Under the pieces are notes generated by a model. The model was not told the origin of the DNA. It saw nothing but the letters and a program-made list of their open reading frames with translations, and made no database searches. From positions 110,771,429 to 110,835,428 of the forward strand of contig NC_030684.2 of assembly GCF_000004195.4 (NCBI RefSeq): 64,000 bases of DNA, given 5' to 3'. The position numbers and the translations under genes are program-made. Shown here piece by piece: positions 32,690 to 44,500 of this stretch (its first letter is position 1; each line of letters opens with the position of its first letter). This stretch comes from Xenopus tropicalis (taxonomy: Eukaryota > Chordata > Amphibia > Anura > Pipidae).

Positions 32690-32900
32690 ACAACAGTGCG
32701 CACAGCCCTCAACTCTGTGTATCCAGTAGGAGCATCCTGTACAGATCCTATTACCTTAGATGACTTTGTGCCATCAGCGAACGCTGATACACTGCTTTCA
32801 ATACCAAATTCAAGGTCATTCATGAATACATTATAAGTCATAACCCTAGGACTGGACATTAGTAATAACCCTATTTATTTCTTCTTTTCACCCTGTCTTT
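32690..32900 (-). mobile_element. LINE reverse transcriptase fragment
   Basis: Minus-strand translation has FMNDLEFGIESSVSAFADGT followed by KSSKVIGSVQDA, which resembles the FINDL…FADDT block of non-LTR reverse transcriptases with the second aspartate changed to glycine. Only about 60 codons remain. Confidence 0.65.
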
Positions 32901-33237
32901 ATGCCAATTTGTATTTGGGTACACACAGAGGCGGATTTATGAAATCCTTCTAGATTCCCAGAAGTTTGAATTTTATTACATGTTTAACACTTTCCTGACT
33001 GCATTAGTACTGCATCTAATTCAGAGACCCTTAAAGGTGCAGTATACCTCCTTGTTCATCATGAGCGCAATGAATAGGGCTTGCATTTAACATGCTATTT
33101 GCCTATTGTTTTAAGCATAATAAAATGGTTGGGGATCATTGCCTTAGCCTAAAGGTTGGTAACCAAAAATGGTTCCCCATTCTGTTTGTGTGGGTCTCCA
33201 TAACTAATACACTGAAATCTCCTGCTGAAAAGAGTAA

Positions 33238-33510
33238 GGGCTGTGGCAGACGGGGAGATTAGTCGCCCATAACAAATCTCCCTCAAATCCATCCCACCGG
33301 CTAGAATGTAAATCGCCAGTGGGATGGCATACGCAGCGCCGAAATCACCGAAGTTTCCTCTCGAGGCAATTTCGGCAAAACGTTGCGCCATGTATGCCAT
33401 CCCACTGGCGATTTACATTCTAGCCGGTGGGATGGCATTTCGGGGAGATTAGTCGCCCACGACAAGGGAGATTTGTCACGGGCGACTAATCTCCCCGTCT
33501 GTCACGGCCC
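33238..33510. mobile_element. Harbinger-like palindromic MITE with TAA duplication
   Basis: GGGCTGTGGCAGACGGGGAG and the inverse CTCCCCGTCTGTCACGGCCC form the ends, with TAA on both sides (33235-33237, 33511-33513). The arms extend to the centre (GCCAGTGGGATGGCATACG against ATGCCATCCCACTGGC). A TWA 3-bp duplication is typical of PIF/Harbinger elements. Confidence 0.9.
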
Positions 33511-33513
33511 TAA

Positions 33514-36500
33514 TACATTAAGATATATAATTTATTCTAAACTTGTGTTAACACTTTATTCTAAAGTGTTAAATTGCACCAATGCAGTAGATTGGTCACA
33601 ACTAACTGCTGATTATCAGCTATGAGCAAATGCACTTGTGCAATTTCGTACCTTTGTTAACAAACTTAAGTAAACTGACCCTGCTGCGTGTGAATGCGAT
33701 AGGGATGTTAGATAGTAAGCTCCAACATTTGGGCAGGGGCTTATGTACAATCTCCAAAATGTCAACCCTATAATTTGGGTCTGCATCTGACCTAATGTAA
33801 TATTTGTTCCTAATATATATTAGATAGAAAGTGAGAAACATAGGGCAGTCTGTAGCACAGTGTCCCTGCGAGCACACAGTAAGCCCATGCTCTCGATTGA
33901 TGGCAAAGTGAGTGGGGTTAATTCCTAGGTGCCACTGAGCTGACATGAAACATGGCTATTGCTTCCTGCAGACTGGCTGGAGCCCAGAGCAGGAAGGTGA
34001 CAGCAATAAGGCAGGATGTGAAGAGCTAACATGAGGTTTGACCTGACACCAGCAGGCCTCCCTCCCGCACTGATACGCTTGCTGCTCCCAGGAGGAGGCC
34101 TCTTTGCTTCTCTTCAAAAATCAATACTGCTGCTGCCTCCAGAGGTCACATTCCTCTCTCCTTCAGACTTCGGCATGGCCACAGAGAGGAAAGGGAATAA
34201 CCTCCAGGAGACAGTCCCCTTCATCACCTTCTACTCTCCTGAAGCTTCATTCCTGTCTTCCAGCCTCAACAAATACAGCAGTCTGTTGCACACTGTCTGC
34301 TCAGGCTTTTCCATGTTTCTTATGGCCCTGCTTGCACACCTGTCTCCTGTGCCAGCAATGGGAAAATTACAACAATATGTCCAAATTCACTAACCCATGT
34401 AAAATTTTCATCAGCTCAGCACCCACGGCATGTATTTTTGATCGGACTAGTACAATTAGAATAATGAAAGCAAATGCTGGATGGCTGCAATGTGTTATTT
34501 GCACTGGCGCAGCACTTAAAAATTGTTTGGTGTCATTTTACTTACACAGACAAAATTACCCATGTAAGAGCAGAGCAGACCTATTCCCTGTGTCTAAGAT
34601 TTTTCCCTCCCTGAATAAGGCTTACTGAGGTAAAGACTGGACATGGTAAAAACTCTATGGAGTCATAGAGGGAGGTGATCCCCACATATGTCTCTACCTA
34701 AGCCCCCGGTGATCAGATAATTGGGACAAAATGTTCAAATTTGTTCCATTACAGGCCACTATGTGTGTCGGGCAGAGCTGAGCCAAGAGATATGGGTGCC
34801 CAAGGACCCCTAAATCCAACCTTCCCACTGACACCACCCTTCACCATCTGTTTGCTGCCAGCCCCTCCAGGCATTTGCTGTCAGTCCGACCCCCCCCCCC
34901 CCCCCGCCATACACCAAAGGGAGCGTTGGGATCTGTGTAAAATTCCTTCCCCCTCCCCAAATCATGCCCCCCTTAAGTTGCCTACACCAAGTTCCAGCCC
35001 TGAAATTGGGCAAAAATCTGCTAGTTAGTTGACCTGGCCACATGGGCAAATCTTGTTATTTATGAGGTTGTTTTTGTGGTTTTGGGAGAAGTGGGGCAGG
35101 CAGCAGACAAAGCCTTAAGGCAACTCTACTGATATCAGGCAAGTTTATGTCTCATTTGCAGCTCCCTGGGCAACTAATAACTAAGTAAGGGTTGAGTTAG
35201 TTGGGTAACTCCTTGGTACTAGAGGGGTATTAAAGACTGATATGGGCAATGAAAAGTGACTGTCATGGCTGTACAATGGGTGACTTTTCAGGACTTTCTT
35301 CAGTATTGCTTTGCATAGAAAGGCACCGGATTGAACATATTTCTGTCTATATTCATTTCTGACAATGGTACATAAAGGCCTGGACTCTCCCTGCTGCAAA
35401 GTCTCCTTCAGACTTCTTTCTCCCTTCCCCAGACATACGGTGTAATGGGAACAATGCTTTATTAACCTCTTTGCTTCCAGAGGCACCAACAACTTAGCAG
35501 CAAATAAATCAATGACAGGAATTTCCAGGGATGCTCAGGCTGGCTTTTAAGCACTCAGAGTGCTGTCTGGGGAGGAAGGGAGAAAATGGAACCAGCAGAC
35601 GGGACCTTTGGAGAGGAAACCTGCTTCTTACATTAAATGCAGCAATCCATTTACTGATGCGAAATCCACATCAGACTTCAGCCAGTAAAGCAGTCACTCC
35701 TCCCTAACTCATAAAAAAGACAGTTTATGCCCGGCTTTCTTAATCAATATGCTGCAGTGCAATTCAGCCCTAGTCCTCCAGACCACCCTGCCCATGCTCC
35801 TGAAGACAACAGCACTTTAAGTAATGGGGCTCAGCAAAGAGTATTTTATACAAGAGCCAAGTAATCTATTGTTATAGTTGTTATACTTATAAAGTGCCAT
35901 CGAGTCACACAGGGAAGTATAACATTGCATTTCAAACATGGTATTTATACATTGTTCTCAAGATGCTACCCAGTGGCCACCGCTGGCAAGTATACTTATA
36001 ATGTGGCTCTAAAATTCTTTCTCTTTAGTTGGTTTTGTTTGGCACATGTTCTGCAGCTAGATACCTAAAACTACAATATTATATCCTGCAATAGTTAAAA
36101 GGAATATATCAATAGGGAGATTATTATTTACCGCTCATGATCCATCTGACTTGGTGTGAGACAGTAAAGTACAATGATTATGATGATTGTTTATTTGAAA
36201 ATATGCACACAGTAACTCAGCCATGTTTAATAGAATTATAATCTACAGTACAGGCATTCCACAACATGGACATGCTGACAGCAGCTGCAAGAAGAGCTTT
36301 GTGCCAGGGTACAACCTGGCGCTACTCTGACAGCACATCCATGTTGCTGCCAGTCGCCAGAAATGCCAAGATACCTCAGATCCATTTCTGACAAAATCGA
36401 TGTGACTATAACAGAACAGTATCTAACCAAATGTCAGTTATCCACTTATGTATCACAAACAAAATAAGGAATAATGAGATTGTGGGGGCGCTTGTAGCCA

Positions 36501-36526
36501 TTGGCTGTACCTCCAAATACTGTCTT
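33514..36526. other. spred1 intron 2, middle part
   Basis: About 3 kb of noncoding sequence with no supported exon. It includes a C16 run at 34890-34905. The open frames at 34031-34628 (up to 174 codons) look like chance reading frames in a C/T-rich stretch. Confidence 0.55.
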
Positions 36527-36938
36527 TTAAAGGGGAACTATCGCAAAAATGAAAATTTAGTAAAAGCAACACGATACTGATAAGAACATTTCTACGTATA
36601 ATTGATAAAAAAATTCTATACCAATTCTGAAATAATCTTTTTTATCTTCATTATGCTTCTCTCAGCATGTCTCCATTCTCTCATGCAAGAGTCGGGTGTC
36701 AGATCCAATGTATTAAAGCTCACTCAAATAACCGATTCAGGCACAAACAAATTCTAACAAAATGACTGACTTTGGCACAAATCCTGCATGTAGAAAGATA
36801 GGATCTCTGCTGATTTAAAAAGAGTGAGCTCTAATAGATCTTCTAGGCAAATGGAGCCCCCACCCAAAAAAGAGATTAACTTGATTATTTCAGATGAAGC
36901 TTATATTAAATTTTCATTTTGCAATAGTTCCCCTTTAT
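36527..36938. mobile_element. TTAA-type MITE, TTAAAGGGGAACTATCGC family
   Basis: Left TTAAAGGGGAACTATCGCAA and right TTGCAATAGTTCCCCTTTAT are inverted repeats. The right TTAA is mutated to TTAT. The interior is noncoding. Confidence 0.88.
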
Positions 36939-38579
36939 GTACTAGTCTGTTTTAAGTCTATAGGCTGGCACAAGGCAGCAGGACTTGTTGTCTTCCAGAT
37001 CACTAGTGAGCTTTGCACAAAAAAGAAAAACTACAAGGCCCCTAGTATAGTGATGTGGTGAATTACCCAAAATCTGCTGGTTGGGCGGGTTTCGGTTGAA
37101 ATTTTGGAGAACATGGCAGGTTTGGGTGCAGATCAGACTGGTAAAATGCACTCCTCCTCTTCTCCTGAAGATTCCCTGTCTTGGAACCAGAGAAGTAGCA
37201 TATGGACTGTGTAAATGCTAATACTGGTAGAGTGTGGGTCCTATAATGGCAACATTTTGCAGTTTAGGGTTGGGTGCAAGTTGAGTTATATTTGAGACTT
37301 TTTTTTCTTATCTGTGGGGTTTACAGCCTTTTGCACTGAGCCTTCCCATTATATTATCAATAATGTCCTCAGGGGTCAACTGCCTTCCCAACCTCTCGCA
37401 CATCCATAGAGAGGGTGACCAGTGTGTTTTTAGCACAGGTGACTACAACTACAATTGCAACACATGTTGTGAGTAATTGGAACCTGGTGAAATTACACCC
37501 CCCAAAAAGGGACAGCTCTGTTCCATATGATCCTGTGTGTGCATAAGCATGTGCCCAGATATGTGCTTTTTCTAAATACCTTTAGAGAAACAAGAATCAA
37601 TTATATTTTTGAGTATATGTCCCTGCATAGGAGAGGTACAAAGCTCCCTTAAATAAAAATAATGGGGATACTCTTTCCCTTCCATACAGCCACTGCCTAC
37701 ACCATCTCAACTCCCTTCCTTCCCAGCAATGCTAAATGCCTCCCACTGGCCCTGTTCTTAGTATTCACCCACATCAGCACAGTGATGCCAGAAGTGAGAG
37801 CTGATTCATGCCTGATCCTACAGCACTCTCCCACTAACAGTCTGTTTCCTTCTCTTCACACATTATTTTATGCCGGAGACAGCTCATTGTTGTCATGGAG
37901 ACAAGCACTCGGCAACAAGCATGGAGACCAAGGACCAAAGACGCATTGTTCCAGGAGCCAAACTGAGGGTTGTTATACTGGCAGCCATAAAGCAACGAAG
38001 AAGAATATATTTAAAAGAAAAAAAAGAGCCATGAGTAACATCCGCACCCCACCAGAAATCCATTTGTTACATTTCCTAAAGCAGCAAAGAATTATATCAT
38101 GCCTCATTCACACTAACAGATTCCATCAGACAGAGGCACATTAAAAAATGCACCCCTTATTTTCTGGTGGATGAAAATCCACAAATTCACATACAAATCA
38201 TCAAAAACAATCACATATTTAACAACTTCAAGGTTCTGTAAATTTGCACATAAGAAGCATTACGCCCCCTGTTTATCATGAGATCAATGAGCAGGGCTTA
38301 TTCTGATCATACCTTATGTCTATGGTCTATGTTTTTTGTTATTTCTTGAGCTAAACAGGGAAAATGGAGCTCCATGTTAGGTTCCTGCGAGGTAGATAAA
38401 CTGGATTACCGGTGCACCGGTGGACTATCTGTTCTCCAGAAATCTACTTTTTTTTTTTACTTGCGAGGACCAAACATGAAGTAGCTTCAGTTTCCCCTGT
38501 TTAACTTAAGAAATAATAAAAACAGTACATTTGTTATGATTAAGACAATAAGCAAAGAGTAAGCGCAGTTGAGTGAAGA
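36939..38579. other. spred1 intron 2, further part
   Basis: Noncoding; the 160-codon open frame at 37662-38144 has no recognisable domain and no splice context. A short segment near 38225-38330 resembles that at 33028-33120 (CATGAG…AATGAGCAGGGCTT), probably a shared old repeat. Confidence 0.5.
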
Positions 38580-38807
38580 GTTAACAAAAAAAGATGGCTT
38601 TATCACCCTACTGCACATGCGTCGGCCCCAGGATCTCAAAGAAAGAAGATGGAAGAAACAGGATCGCTTGCTCGCAGGTAACCGAGGTCGGAGCAGTTTG
38701 CTGTTAACAGATGCACTGCCCAGGGTATTAGGCAAGTGATTACAATCACTGGAGGGGGTGCCTAACATTTAGAACCCCCAGTAACTGTAGTTTTCCTTCT
38801 CCTTTAA
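38580..38807. mobile_element. Partial TTAA-type MITE
   Basis: It ends CCTTCTCCTTTAA with TTAA at 38804-38807 and carries CTGCACATGCGTCGG, GCCCAGGGTATTAGG and GGGGGTGCCTAACATTT, the order seen in 17310-17745. The left end is not resolved. Confidence 0.7.
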
Positions 38808-39030
38808 GGCAAGTGTATTGAATTTATCTATTTTTTTTTTTTTTTTTAGTTATCCTCTCTGCCTCAAAGCATTACAGGCTGGCAGGAAAGGAGGTGTTGA
38901 GGTGTGCCCTTGATTAGGCTTCAACTACACCATTTTTGCTCTCCCCAAGGACATCAACTAACTTGATGAAACATATTAATGAAAATTTACTCCAAAATTT
39001 GGTACAATGGAATTGACAGGACTGGAGTTA

Positions 39031-39319
39031 GGCTGATGCCCACGGAGCGAGTTGCCAGTGATAGATCTTTGCTACCGCTCCAAAATGCCTTTCCACTGGC
39101 ATCAATAAGAGTCGGTGGTGGAAAGGCCAGTGCATCGCTTTGGCTCTCCACAGCCATGCGAAGTTCCATCCTGCAGGCAACTAGGCGCGACTTCGATGTG
39201 AAGGCTTTTCCACCAGCAACTCCTATTGTTGCTGGTGGAAAGGCATTTTGGATTTGTTAGCCACCTGAGGCAGCTGAGATCAATTGCGGGCGACTAACTC
39301 GCTCCATGGGCCATCAGCT
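39031..39319. mobile_element. Harbinger-like palindromic MITE next to spred1 exon 2
   Basis: GGCTGATGCCCACGGAGCGA and the inverse CGCTCCATGGGCCATCAGCT are the ends, with TTA on both sides (39028-39030, 39320-39322). Inner arms include CTTTTCCACCAGCAAC against GTTGCTGGTGGAAAGG. It lies about 70 bp inside intron 2 from the exon 2 donor. Confidence 0.85.
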
Positions 39320-39392
39320 TTAAGTTGAACAAAGTGATATATTGTCAGTGCAATCAGTCATTTGCTTGGCTCAAACACCCCAATTTACTTAC

Positions 39393-39567
39393 CGTCTTAT
39401 CTCTGAGTCTCTCGCCATGAACTAGGAATTCTGTGCCACCACTGTCTCCTGGTTGAAGAGTCTTAGACACAGTAACAGAGCTGAGCCCTCCACCTCCAAG
39501 TTGTAGCCAACCACCACTCGAGTCATCCCTTGTCATCACCACAGCTCGCACTCGTGCATAACTGTCA
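39393..39567 (-). CDS. spred1: spred1 coding exon 2 (EVH1 domain, first half)
   Basis: A 175-nt exon with acceptor TCTTTTGCAG and donor GACG|GTAAGT. It opens with one base that completes a codon from exon 1, then reads [33 protein letters not shown] and [12 protein letters not shown], and joins in frame to exon 3 (DKT-VVLEC). Human SPRED1 has [20 protein letters not shown] and GERLRDKMVVLEC here. SPRED2 differs (SYIVRVKAVVM), so SPRED1 is favoured. The start codon must be in an upstream exon at a higher coordinate; none was found up to 64000. With exon 1 the protein would be a little over 400 residues, against 444 in human. Confidence 0.97.
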
Positions 39568-41990
39568 CTGCAAAAGATGGAGGTACAAGTTAACATATGT
39601 CATTTGCACAAGCAAAGGGTAACCACTGAATACCATTTCTCCAGCGGGAGCAGAAACAGGGATACTCATTTCACCAACTGGATTTAGCTTCACTTTCTAT
39701 ACAGAACACACATACTTGAGACTGCACTTACAGGATCTCCTTTTCAAGGCACTGGGGGTTATAAGTTATATTTAGAGGACTTTCCTGCTAGAACATGCTC
39801 TGCAGAGCCACCTTTGTTTCAATAGAGGCAAACTTACATATGAGAGACACCTTTAAGGCTAGGGTTATTTTTTGCTGAAAATACTTTCCAAACGCATTAA
39901 TTTGAGACTACCCCTCAGAGAAAACGAGACAACACTGCACAGAACAGGGCTGTTTCCATAAGGAACAACACATTCTATTAAGTGAGACCATCACCAGTTG
40001 AAACAAGTAGCCATTGTACAAAGTGAGACTGTATTTCAGAGAAAGGGAACACCACTCTCTCAAATGATACATGTGCTAAAAAGAAACAAGACAATCCAGT
40101 GTAATGAGTAAGATTGTCCTTTGAGACAAATGAGATATCCTGACAAAAATGATGGTCCATATTTACCACTTATGTCAAGGACACACTGAAAAGTCAATGT
40201 TTTGACAGGTTCCAGGGTGAATGTTTCAATCCACGGATGGGTAGCATGTAGCATACTTGCTATTAGAGATATGCTGGGAGTTGAAGGTCAACAATAATGG
40301 GACAAGTATTTAGGCCACATCATTTCTTTAATCTTTGCATTAGTATGCTCATACTGCATTTTAGGAATCGTTCATGAATGACTTGGCTTCCAGTTTCTGG
40401 CTTGCATACAACTCCATTGTTCTTTACCTAACTGCTCACATGCTGTCATATTTCCTCCCATCCGTCACCTGCTGTGTCAGTATTGATTTGCAAATAGCCA
40501 GTATTGAGAGTGACCTAGCACAAAGGAGTGTGGTATGTAGGCACTGGGGGTGGTAAAATGAAAGTGGCTAGGAAAAGGATGGTCACACCAGGATAAATCA
40601 GCCCCCCCCCCCCCCCCCAATTTCCCTCATAGGTTGTAAAGAGAAATCATAAAATTCTCAGTGTAAATACTTTCCTTTATTATAAACAATGCAGCATGAA
40701 CATTAAGTACAGCCTAACCTTTCTAAAAGGAAGTACCAGTAGGAAACGTTTTTTACAGTACTTGCCTGCAAGGTCACCCAGGTAGTCAAGACACCAGCTA
40801 AACAAACCACATTAGCAAGAGGGCCAATCCTTCTGACCTATCGGACGAAAGCCAGAGATGCTCAGCCTCTAGATTCATTAAGCAGCAAACCATTCTAAAG
40901 ACTGTGTCTGATGGGTAAAAGCATTGCTATGTATTTTATTTTAAGTTTTTAGCTTTTCCAAGCTGTGTTTTTTTTGCTGGTAACTAACACAATGATAGCA
41001 TAACCTCTCTAGGAGAGATTAGTGCCAGGAATGATGGTAGCCTAAACGCCAGGGAGAGTTACATTTTAAGGAGACTGCCTTTAATAATAGTTCTCTGAAG
41101 CAACTTGGTGACATCTATAACTTTGTTATAACCTTGGTGTAAAGGCATCTGACACCAGACTAGCTGTCCCATCATGCTCTTTTGTGTGGTTTACAGTTTT
41201 TTTTCCTCGTACATATGGACAGGTCTACCATGAGGGAGGGAGAGGGGGTAGTGTTGTGCTTGGTCTAGTAACTTGCGTAAGGTACATATCTGTGCCCTTG
41301 GGTGGCCATAAGATTACACACATACTCTAGTATGGGTGACTGGCTTTGTATACCCCCATCATATCAAGATCCCTGTCTGATATATCTTTCCTATACCAGG
41401 ATCTGACAGATAAGGGATAACAATAAAAAAGGAAATATATTTATGTGAAACAGGATCCAAATAATGCTAGTTCTATTCATAAAGAGGAAGCTTTGCATTT
41501 TTTTGTAAAATTATACAGCAAAGGTTCCTTCCCTATATATGAGGACTTATAACTTTAACCTACATTGAGCAGGAGATAAAAACTTCCCTCTTTACTCTGG
41601 ATACATTTTTAGGCTATAAGCCACTATCACTGATTCCGCTGGTAGCATTGCTGGATTTAATGTTACTTAGCAGGATAGCCTGCCTTATCTCATGTACCAA
41701 TAAGATTTATGCGGCCCTGTTGCTATTGAGACACCCTGAAGAGAGTAGGGTTAAGAATATGAATTTCTGCATATAGCCAAAGCTCCTGAGAGAATAAATG
41801 CGCATGCGTGTGCGTGTGCCCTAAATCAGCTCATTTCTGGAATAGAAGAAAGATAAACTTTGCATAGCATCTTTTAACTTATTTTAAACGCGAGTGATCA
41901 TTCTGCATAACTCAAAAAATCCTTGAAGAAATGCTTCATAGTAAGAAGATCTATATGTAATGGCCAATTACATTATTACATTACATTACA
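39568..41990. other. Presumed spred1 intron 1, left part
   Basis: No exon found. It contains a C17 run at 40602-40618 and otherwise noncoding AT-rich sequence. Assignment to intron 1 assumes exon 1 lies beyond the window. Confidence 0.55.
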
Positions 41991-42172
41991 TTAACATTTA
42001 TTTATAAAGCGTCAACATATCCCGCAGTGCTGTACAATAAGTGGGTTACATACATTGGACATACAGAGTAACATATAAAGCAATCAGTAACCGATACAAG
42101 AGGTGAAGAGGGCCCTGCCCAAAAGAGCTTACAATCTACAAGGAGAAAGGGTTGAGACACAAGGTGTGGGAA
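41991..42172 (+). repeat. Interspersed repeat, ATTTATTTATAAAGCGTCAACATA type
   Basis: Nearly the same sequence occurs at 54285-54465: head ATTTATTTATAAAGC, middle GGGTTACATACATTGGACAT and AGAGGTGAAGAG, tail AGAAAGGGTTGAGACACAAG. No inverted ends. Shorter diverged relatives lie at 24265 and 48966. Confidence 0.85.
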
Positions 42173-43191
42173 TGGGAATGCCAATAATTAGAGCTTTGTT
42201 TATTTTTAACATTTCCTTGTCTTTAAAGGGGATCTAGACCCAAAATTGTAACTGATGTAAACTTTCATTCGTTTTCTATTTTTTGTTATTTTTAAACAGT
42301 TTCAGACTTGTTAATACCAGGCTTTTGGCTCAACAGCTCTCTCTGGATGCCAGGGTCTTAACAACCCTAAGGACTAAACCATATGGAACATTTCATAGGA
42401 TGGAGTCGGATCAACAGATATTATCCTACAAGTCAGTTGCAGTTGCACAAAAATGATATTAATATCTGACATGTAAACTGCATGAAAGATTTGTCAACTG
42501 ATGTGACATGACTGTTGAAAGGCAACACTGCATGCTGCTTTTCATACACGATAAAATCTAATAGATATATTTTTTTTCGCATTGAAATATTGACTGTTGG
42601 ATGTAGATGCATGAAGAAAATACTATGCTTTATCTGACCACATTTTACATGACAGCACAGGGATTAGATTTTGTATAAACACACAAAACATTGTGCTGTT
42701 GCATGACAAGATTTTATGAGATAGTCTGGCCCACAAAATCTGATCAAACTCTCCTATGTAGCTTTTCCCCGATGGTTTTGGAGTAGGGGAGGAAACACTC
42801 GCAGACATGGGGAGAACATACTTGCAGATAGTTCTCAAAATCAGAAAAGAACTCTGGACCCCAGCAGAAGTGCAATCCCATGAGCCACCATGCTCGCCTT
42901 TAAAGCACTGCGGCCAGTTCTGCACCTGAAAATGCTGGGATGTCCCAAAAGCCATTGGCTATTGGTAAAGCTGAACTTTACACTCTCTAAAAGCTTGCAA
43001 AATGGGGGCAGATCAAGTAGAACAAAATTACTACCAGGTCTTAAAATAGGCCCAATGCTGATAGGGTCTCTACTGGAACGTCTGCTAAATCTGAATCCAC
43101 ACATGGGTTTATGTTCCATTGGTTTGGTCCAAGCTGGTCAGTAATATAAACAAGTGCAAGGTGAAACAGTTGCAGAAATCTTCTACAGAAA

Positions 43192-43437
43192 TAGGATCTG
43201 TTATCTGGAGACCTAAATCCAGAAAGCTACAAGTTCTATTTTGCCAAGCAAGTTTACATTTTTTGATGGGGTTGCTTTTTCTCTATAATAATAAAAAAAT
43301 TACCTTGAACTTGATGATAACTAAGCTAGCATAAATCCATTATGTTGGCAAAGCTTTTCTCTCATTCCTTTACATTAGAAGTTTTAAGGCAAGTCATCCA
43401 TACTACAGAAAGAACCCCTTATCCGGAAAACCCTGGT
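43192..43437. mobile_element. Diverged copy of the GTTATCC…TTATCCGGA MITE
   Basis: GGATCTGTTATCTGGAGACC at the left and CCCCTTATCCGGAAAACCC at the right follow the 22186-22468 family with many changes. Confidence 0.6.
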
Positions 43438-43483
43438 CATAAACAATCCAGATAATATAGATTCCATAACTGTAAAAGTTCTA

Positions 43484-43704
43484 GGGATGCACTGAATCCC
43501 GAATTCTGGCCGAATCCAGGCTTTTTTTGAAGGATTCGGTTTCGGTCCTGGCCGAACCGAATAGCATATGCTAATTAGCATTCAGAAAGGGTTAAATGGT
43601 CAGGGAAATACATTTTTTAATTCATTTCGATCCTACCTAGCATATGTTAATTAGGATTCGGTTCGGGATTCAGCCGAATCCAAAAAGTGGGTTCAGTGCA
43701 TCCC
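43484..43704. mobile_element. MITE with GGGATGCACTGAATCC ends
   Basis: GGGATGCACTGAATCCCGAA and the inverse GGTTCAGTGCATCCC bound about 220 bp. The inner arms GGATTCGGTTTCGGTCC and GGATTCGGTTCGGGATTC and the pairs AGCATATGCTAATTAGCAT / AGCATATGTTAATTAGGAT add to the fold. Confidence 0.85.
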
Positions 43705-44074
43705 GAAGTTCAACACTTATGTTGTTTCTGGAATACTATAAAACACAACATAGGACTGCAGGGTTCTACAAATGCAGTTTTCTACTAATAACATAGCTTG
43801 TACCTGCTTGCTGGCCTCATCCACTTGTTTAATTCTAATAGGCCTTCTGTGTAGATGCATAACCAGGAAATGGATGACTTTTCTGCTGACAGATCATTCA
43901 TCATCATCTGACATATGTATGACTGCATTCATGTGTGATGTTGACCAGATTATGGCCCTTCAAGAGGTGCCCAGTCTGCTCAGAGGCGCCATAGACTTCA
44001 CTATATAACATTATCATTTTAATTGAATCTGGCCCTCCAACATGCTGTATGAGATATAATTGGCCCACTACATG

Positions 44075-44500
44075 TAATAAGCTGAACAGCAGTGATGTAG
44101 ACAGTGATATTCTAAGACAATTTGCTATTGGTCTTCATTTCACAATTTCCATTCCATTTTGCAATATGTCACTTTTTGTTCTGCGGCTCTCCATTTCGGA
44201 ATTATAACAGCTATCTGGTTGCCAGGGTCCCACTTACCCAAGCAACTAGGTAGAAATTTAGCATTTAGTAAAAGATGAACAGGAACAGGACAAGGCCTCT
44301 ATAGAAAAAATAAGCAAAAAAAAAACCCATAACTCTAAAGATACAGCCCCAATAATCATCAGTGTTTAGTTACTTGGGTCAATGAACAGTTGGATAGCAT
44401 TTAAAACTGTATTCTGGAAAGATTCATAATAGAATGGCAAATAATTTACAGACAATAACAATGAAGGCCAACTGAAAAGGTGCTAAGAATACAACTTCTA
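44075..44500. mobile_element. Degraded relative of the 46353-46789 MITE
   Basis: It has the same order of blocks: ACAATTTGCTATTGGTCTTC, CTTTTTGTTCTGCGGCTCTCC, CAGCTATCTGGTTGCCAGGG and CCAACTGAAAAGGTGCTAAG. The ends are lost. Confidence 0.75.

Noticed and set aside
34031..34628. Open frames of 120 and 174 codons
   Set aside because: Overlapping frames in a C/T-rich intron segment; composition biased to S, L and P; no similarity recognised.
37662..38144. 160-codon open frame on the plus strand
   Set aside because: No recognisable domain, no splice context; lies in the spred1 intron. Chance frame.
21365..39567. spred2 as the identity of the right-hand gene
   Set aside because: Diagnostic residues ([23 protein letters not shown], terminal AAG) agree with SPRED1 rather than SPRED2, and the neighbour is fam98b.
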